DNA of 17,380 nt from Nitrospinota bacterium (GTDB lineage Bacteria > Nitrospinota_A > UBA7883 > JADGGD01), in NCBI GenBank assembly GCA_015229165.1, contig JADGCD010000018.1:1-17380 (forward strand). The letters are read 5' to 3'. The notes under the pieces are model-generated. The model was given only the letters and a program-made list of their open reading frames with translations, was not told the origin of the DNA and ran no database searches. Made by a program: the position numbers and the translations under genes. Positions 14,969 through 17,380 of the stretch are shown piece after piece; position 1 is the stretch's first letter, and every line of letters starts with the position of its first letter.

Positions 14969-15885
14969 CGGTTCTCCCGGACAAGCGTTTCAATGAGCGT
15001 CACCAACGTCTCCTCCCCCTTCTCGTGGGGGACCTGACAGGTGCCGACCCGTTCATGCCCCCCGCCGCCGTGGAGGAGCATCAGCTTTCCGATGTCGCTT
15101 TTGCAACTCCGGTTCAGGATCGAGTGCCCCACGGCGAAGACGGTGTTCTGCCGCCCCTTGCCGTCGACCACCCATACGGAGACGTTCTGGCGGGGGTAGA
15201 GGGCGTAGATGACGAACCGGTTGCCGGTGAAGATCTCGTCCACCCCCCGCAGGTCGGTGACGATGACGTTCTCCGACGTCCGGGTGTGGGCGGCGATCAT
15301 CTCCTGAAACCGCTCCTCCTGTTCAAAGTAGCGCTCCACCCGCTGGCGGACGTCGGGCAGTTCCAGAATGGCTTCGATGGTCATGGTCCGGCAACATTCG
15401 ATGAGGCGCGCCATCAGCTCGTAGTTGCTGATGGTGTAGTCGTGGTAGCGGCCCAGACCGGTCCGGGGGTCCATGATGAAGGAGAGGAGCGCCCAGCCGA
15501 CGGGGTGGAGCACTTCGTCGGGAGTGAAGGCGCCGGCGTCGGCCTTGTCGACCCCTTCCATGAGCGGCAGCAACCGCTCGTCGAAGGTGGCCAGCCCGCC
15601 GTAGTAGTTCCAGATGACCCGGGCCGCCGAGGGGCAGGCGTGGGAGGCGCCGGTGTAGCGCCCTTCGAGGTCGAGCCGCTCGTGCTCGCTGGCGTGGTGG
15701 TCGAACCAGAGACCGCACCCTTCGGCGAAGGGGACGTTGGCCAGCACGTCGTCGGGGCCGACGATGATCTTGCCGTCCTGCACGTCCTTGGGATGGACGA
15801 AGTGGTAGTCGGTGACCACCCCCGCCTCCACCAACAGCACGGCGCAGGCGAGACCGTCGAAGTCGGAGCGGGTGACCAGTCGCAT
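14965..15885 (-). CDS. DHH/DHHA1-family phosphoesterase
   Basis: A 306-residue protein with metal-binding signatures of the DHH superfamily: TRSDFDGLA (D8, D10), GPDD near 43-46 and WFDHHASEH with D62, H63 and H64. Near residue 273 the substrate-binding GGGGHERVGTC motif of the DHHA1 part is present. The family includes RecJ, NrnA-type oligonucleotide and pAp phosphatases, c-di-AMP hydrolases and proteins labelled exopolyphosphatase. The length fits the short NrnA/exopolyphosphatase-like branch, but the exact substrate cannot be told. It has a good ribosome site (AAGGAG, 8 nt before the ATG). It lies 46 nt after rnhA and overlaps the cytochrome gene by 4 nt. Pairing with RNase HI hints at nucleic-acid turnover. 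Confidence 0.88.
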   Translation of the reverse strand: MRLVTRSDFDGLACAVLLVEAGVVTDYHFVHPKDVQDGKIIVGPDDVLANVPFAEGCGLWFDHHASEHERLDLEGRYTGASHACPSAARVIWNYYGGLATFDERLLPLMEGVDKADAGAFTPDEVLHPVGWALLSFIMDPRTGLGRYHDYTISNYELMARLIECCRTMTIEAILELPDVRQRVERYFEQEERFQEMIAAHTRTSENVIVTDLRGVDEIFTGNRFVIYALYPRQNVSVWVVDGKGRQNTVFAVGHSILNRSCKSDIGKLMLLHGGGGHERVGTCQVPHEKGEETLVTLIETLVRENR

Positions 15886-15899
15886 GGGGGAGTCTCCTT

Positions 15900-15921
15900 A
15901 ACCGTACTCTAACATACGGTT
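15900..15921. repeat. Perfect inverted repeat between rnhA and the DHH gene
   Basis: AACCGTA (15900-15906) and TACGGTT (15915-15921) pair perfectly over 7 bp around an 8-nt loop. It lies 10 nt downstream of the rnhA stop and ends next to the AAGGAG ribosome site of the DHH gene. It has no T-tail, so it may be an mRNA-processing or regulatory hairpin rather than a terminator. Confidence 0.4.
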
Positions 15922-15931
15922 CGCCGACGGC

Positions 15932-16378
15932 TCAACGGGCCTCGTCGATCCCCCGGTTGGCCAGTTCGTCGGCCCGTTCGTTGTCGCGGTTCCCCGCGTG
16001 CCCCTTCACCCATACCCAGCGGACCGTGTGACGGGCGGCGGCCGCCTCCAGCGCCTGCCACAGCGGCTTGTTCTTCACTGGCTGTTTGGTGGAGGTCATC
16101 CATCCGTTGCGCTTCCACCCCTTGATCCACTCGGTCATCCCCTTGACCACATAGGAAGAGTCGGTGTGCAGCGCCACCCGGCTCGGCAGCTTGAGGGCGT
16201 TCAACCCCTCGATGGCGCCGGTCAGCTCCATCTCGTTGTTGGTGGTGTGGGGTTTGTATCCGTACAGCTCCTTGATCTTCTCCCCCGACCGGAGGAGCGC
16301 CCCCCAGCCGCCCGGCCCGGGGTTTCCCCGGCAGGCGCCGTCGCAGTGGATTTCGACAGCGGGACGGGACTCGGTCAT
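15932..16378 (-). CDS. rnhA: Ribonuclease HI
   Basis: A 148-residue RNase HI, which cleaves the RNA strand of RNA-DNA hybrids. All catalytic residues are visible: D13 (HCDGACRGNPG), E51 (NNEMELTG), D73 (HTDSSYV), H127 (KGHAGNRDNERAD) and D137. The basic, Trp-rich handle (EWIKGWKRNGW) that grips hybrid substrates is present, so it belongs to the E. coli-type enzymes. The ATG at 16378 fits the family length and has GGAG about 9 nt upstream; an upstream in-frame ATG at 16426 would translate through a terminator hairpin and is rejected. It is the first gene of the run with DHH, cytochrome and methyltransferase genes. A strong terminator lies 14 nt upstream of its start. Confidence 0.96.
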   Translation of the reverse strand: MTESRPAVEIHCDGACRGNPGPGGWGALLRSGEKIKELYGYKPHTTNNEMELTGAIEGLNALKLPSRVALHTDSSYVVKGMTEWIKGWKRNGWMTSTKQPVKNKPLWQALEAAAARHTVRWVWVKGHAGNRDNERADELANRGIDEAR

Positions 16379-16391
16379 CGGCGGATTCTCC

Positions 16392-16424
16392 AATAAAAGG
16401 GCCGTCCGGGAGCCCCGGACGGCC
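16392..16424 (-). terminator. Intrinsic terminator upstream of rnhA
   Basis: GGCCGTCCGG (16400-16409) pairs perfectly with CCGGACGGCC (16415-16424), and one further G-C pair closes a 3-nt loop. On the minus strand the hairpin is followed by CTTTTATT (16399-16392), so it reads as a factor-independent terminator of transcripts coming from the outer-membrane protein gene or the element at 16450-16618. Its tail ends only 14 nt before the rnhA start codon. Confidence 0.72.
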
Positions 16425-16449
16425 ACGAACGGGCGATGCGTCGACGGAC

Positions 16450-16618
16450 CCTGAAAGCGTTATCGAGCGCCCCCGGTAGTTGTTTTGGTTTCCGTTCCGG
16501 GGGCATTCCGCAGGCGCCGCCAGGAGTGGACAGGCGAGAAAGCGGAGCGTACACGCCAGTACGTGAGCATTTCGAGCCTGTTCACGACACAGCGGCGGCC
16601 ACGCAGATAGCTTTCAGG
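16450..16618. repeat. Nested palindromic, potentially structured intergenic element
   Basis: CCTGAAAGC (16450-16458) and GCTTTCAGG (16610-16618) form the outer stem, extended by TATC/GATA after a 2-nt bulge. Inside lie a side hairpin GCCCCCGG/CCGGGGGC (16469-16476 with 16497-16504) and one long arm of successive stems: GCCGCC/GGCGGC (16516-16521 with 16594-16599), CAGGC/GCCTG (16531-16535 with 16576-16580) and CGTAC/GTACG (16548-16552 with 16559-16563). All are properly nested, giving a three-way-junction fold. It contains no protein-like frame. It may be a dispersed repeat or a structured RNA ending at the terminator at 16392-16424; strand is undetermined. Confidence 0.55.
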
Positions 16619-16619
16619 C

Positions 16620-16674
16620 GTCCCCCCTGTCGAAGCGGAGCCGACAACGGCGGCGGCTCTCGCCCGACGGGGGA
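16620..16674 (-). repeat. Hairpin immediately after the outer-membrane protein gene
   Basis: GTCCCCC (16620-16626) pairs with GGGGGAC (16668-16674), and an inner GAGCCG/CGGCTC stem sits within the loop. On the minus strand it begins 7 nt past the stop codon. No T-run follows, so it is more likely a 3' stabilising structure than a terminator. Confidence 0.4.
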
Positions 16675-16681
16675 CGGGCCG

Positions 16682-17380
16682 TTAAAAATCCATGTCGAAC
16701 TGGACCGTGAAGGTGTTCTTCCCCCCCACCTTCTCGTCGTTGTAGAGGTCGTAGCCGACCAACGCCCCGATGTTCGGCGAGAAGCGCCAGGCTACACCGA
16801 AAGAGAGCGCTCCGTAGGCGTTCTTCCCCCCCATGTAGTCGACCGCCGCCCAGAGCCGGTCGTCCACCTCCGCCAGCGTCCGGTCCCAGGAGAGGAGGAC
16901 GCCGCTGTTGTCCGCCTTGCCGTCGGCGTCCTTGAGCAACTCGTCGTTGCCGGTGTAGTAGCCGATGGAGGCCCGCCCCACCACCGGCAGGGTCTTGGCG
17001 ATAAGGCCGTAGAGGATGTTGAAGTTGGTCTTCTCGTTCTCCGTTCCCCAGTCGTAGCCGCCGAAGGCCACCGCCGGGAAGTAGCGCATCAGCGACTCTT
17101 CCTTCACCTGGATCTTCGCGTTCAGGGAGAGGGGGAAGTCCGAATGCTCCCGCACGTCGATTCCCGCCTCGAAGCCGACCTGCGGCGTGTCGGCGACCCC
17201 GGCGGTGACGCCATAGACCGTGGGGGACGACCAGCCGCCGTCCTCGGTTTTCTTCATGAGGGTGGTGTAGTTGTCGACGCCGAGGTGAACCGTCCCCGCC
17301 GGCTGGGTGTCGGTGGAGGGGATCCAAATCTGGGTCGACGGAGTGGCCGAGGCGGCGCCTGCGGCGGCGACCGTGGCCAG
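16682..17380 (-). CDS. Outer-membrane beta-barrel protein, 5' end outside the window
   Basis: Partial gene; 232 residues are visible and the frame stays open to the window edge. The visible N-terminus, LATVAAAGAASA followed by TPSTQIWIPSTDTQ, looks like the end of a Sec signal peptide and the start of the mature protein, so only a few codons are probably missing. The remainder alternates hydrophobic and polar residues with many Gly, Tyr and Trp (for example SFGVAWRFSPNIGALVGYDLYND) and ends in Phe (FTVQFDMDF), the usual C-terminal signal for barrel insertion. An internal ATG at 17257 could be mistaken for the start but lies inside the mature domain. Similar small barrels of unknown role occur, from memory, in Geobacter-like genomes. 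No specific function can be given. Confidence 0.72.
   Translation of the reverse strand: MATVAAAGAASATPSTQIWIPSTDTQPAGTVHLGVDNYTTLMKKTEDGGWSSPTVYGVTAGVADTPQVGFEAGIDVREHSDFPLSLNAKIQVKEESLMRYFPAVAFGGYDWGTENEKTNFNILYGLIAKTLPVVGRASIGYYTGNDELLKDADGKADNSGVLLSWDRTLAEVDDRLWAAVDYMGGKNAYGALSFGVAWRFSPNIGALVGYDLYNDEKVGGKNTFTVQFDMDF

Noticed and set aside
14884..15912. A 342-codon open frame on the plus strand
   Set aside because: It is antisense to the DHH phosphoesterase, whose DHH and GGGH motifs are intact.
16379..16426. Longer RNase HI reading from the ATG at 16426
   Set aside because: The extra 16 residues are not part of the family and would be translated through the terminator stem; the ATG at 16378 fits better.

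Overview
The window comes from a high-GC Gram-negative bacterium. The signs are Tat, Sec and lipoprotein export signals, a periplasmic class I cytochrome c, a TRAP transporter and a C-terminally Phe-ending outer-membrane barrel. The CX4CH lipoprotein and the barrel protein recall Desulfobacterota-like (former deltaproteobacterial) genomes, but no rRNA or marker gene is present and the lineage is only a guess. No CRISPR array, tRNA, rRNA or insertion sequence is visible.

Layout. (1) 132-3317, plus strand: a B12-binding-type radical SAM enzyme, then a visibly less GC-rich AlbA_2/RecG-like ATP-binding gene that looks acquired. (2) 3535-5410, plus: TRAP transporter membrane subunits DctQ and DctM, translationally coupled. 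(3) 5463-8339, minus: a CX4CH lipoprotein, the Tat-exported TRAP binding protein DctP (resembling 2-oxo-acid binders), a receiver protein with a kinase-like H-box helix but no ATPase domain, and ClpS. The TRAP transporter is therefore split into two convergent halves. (4) 8462-9637, plus: a GAF sensor kinase, divergent from clpS across a compact, nearly mirror-symmetric promoter pair; its transcript is predicted to be leaderless. (5) 9695-13614, minus: a tightly packed cassette of soluble GAF-like sensor kinase, receiver with an unrecognised C-terminal domain, and homoserine O-acyltransferase MetX. (6) 13986-16378, minus: methyltransferase, small cytochrome c, DHH phosphoesterase and RNase HI. 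(7) 16392-17380: an intrinsic terminator, a nested palindromic element of about 170 nt, and an outer-membrane barrel protein whose 5' end lies outside the window.

How they may work together. Three signalling proteins or modules lie within about 6.5 kb: a receiver with an orphan H-box, a GAF kinase, and a kinase-receiver pair. The first sits beside dctP and the last beside metX, so signalling may be tied to organic-acid uptake and methionine synthesis; this is inference from gene order. The most unusual features are the kinase/receiver/metX cassette with its unknown output domain, the nested palindromic element downstream of the barrel gene, and the mirror-image divergent promoter between clpS and the GAF kinase.
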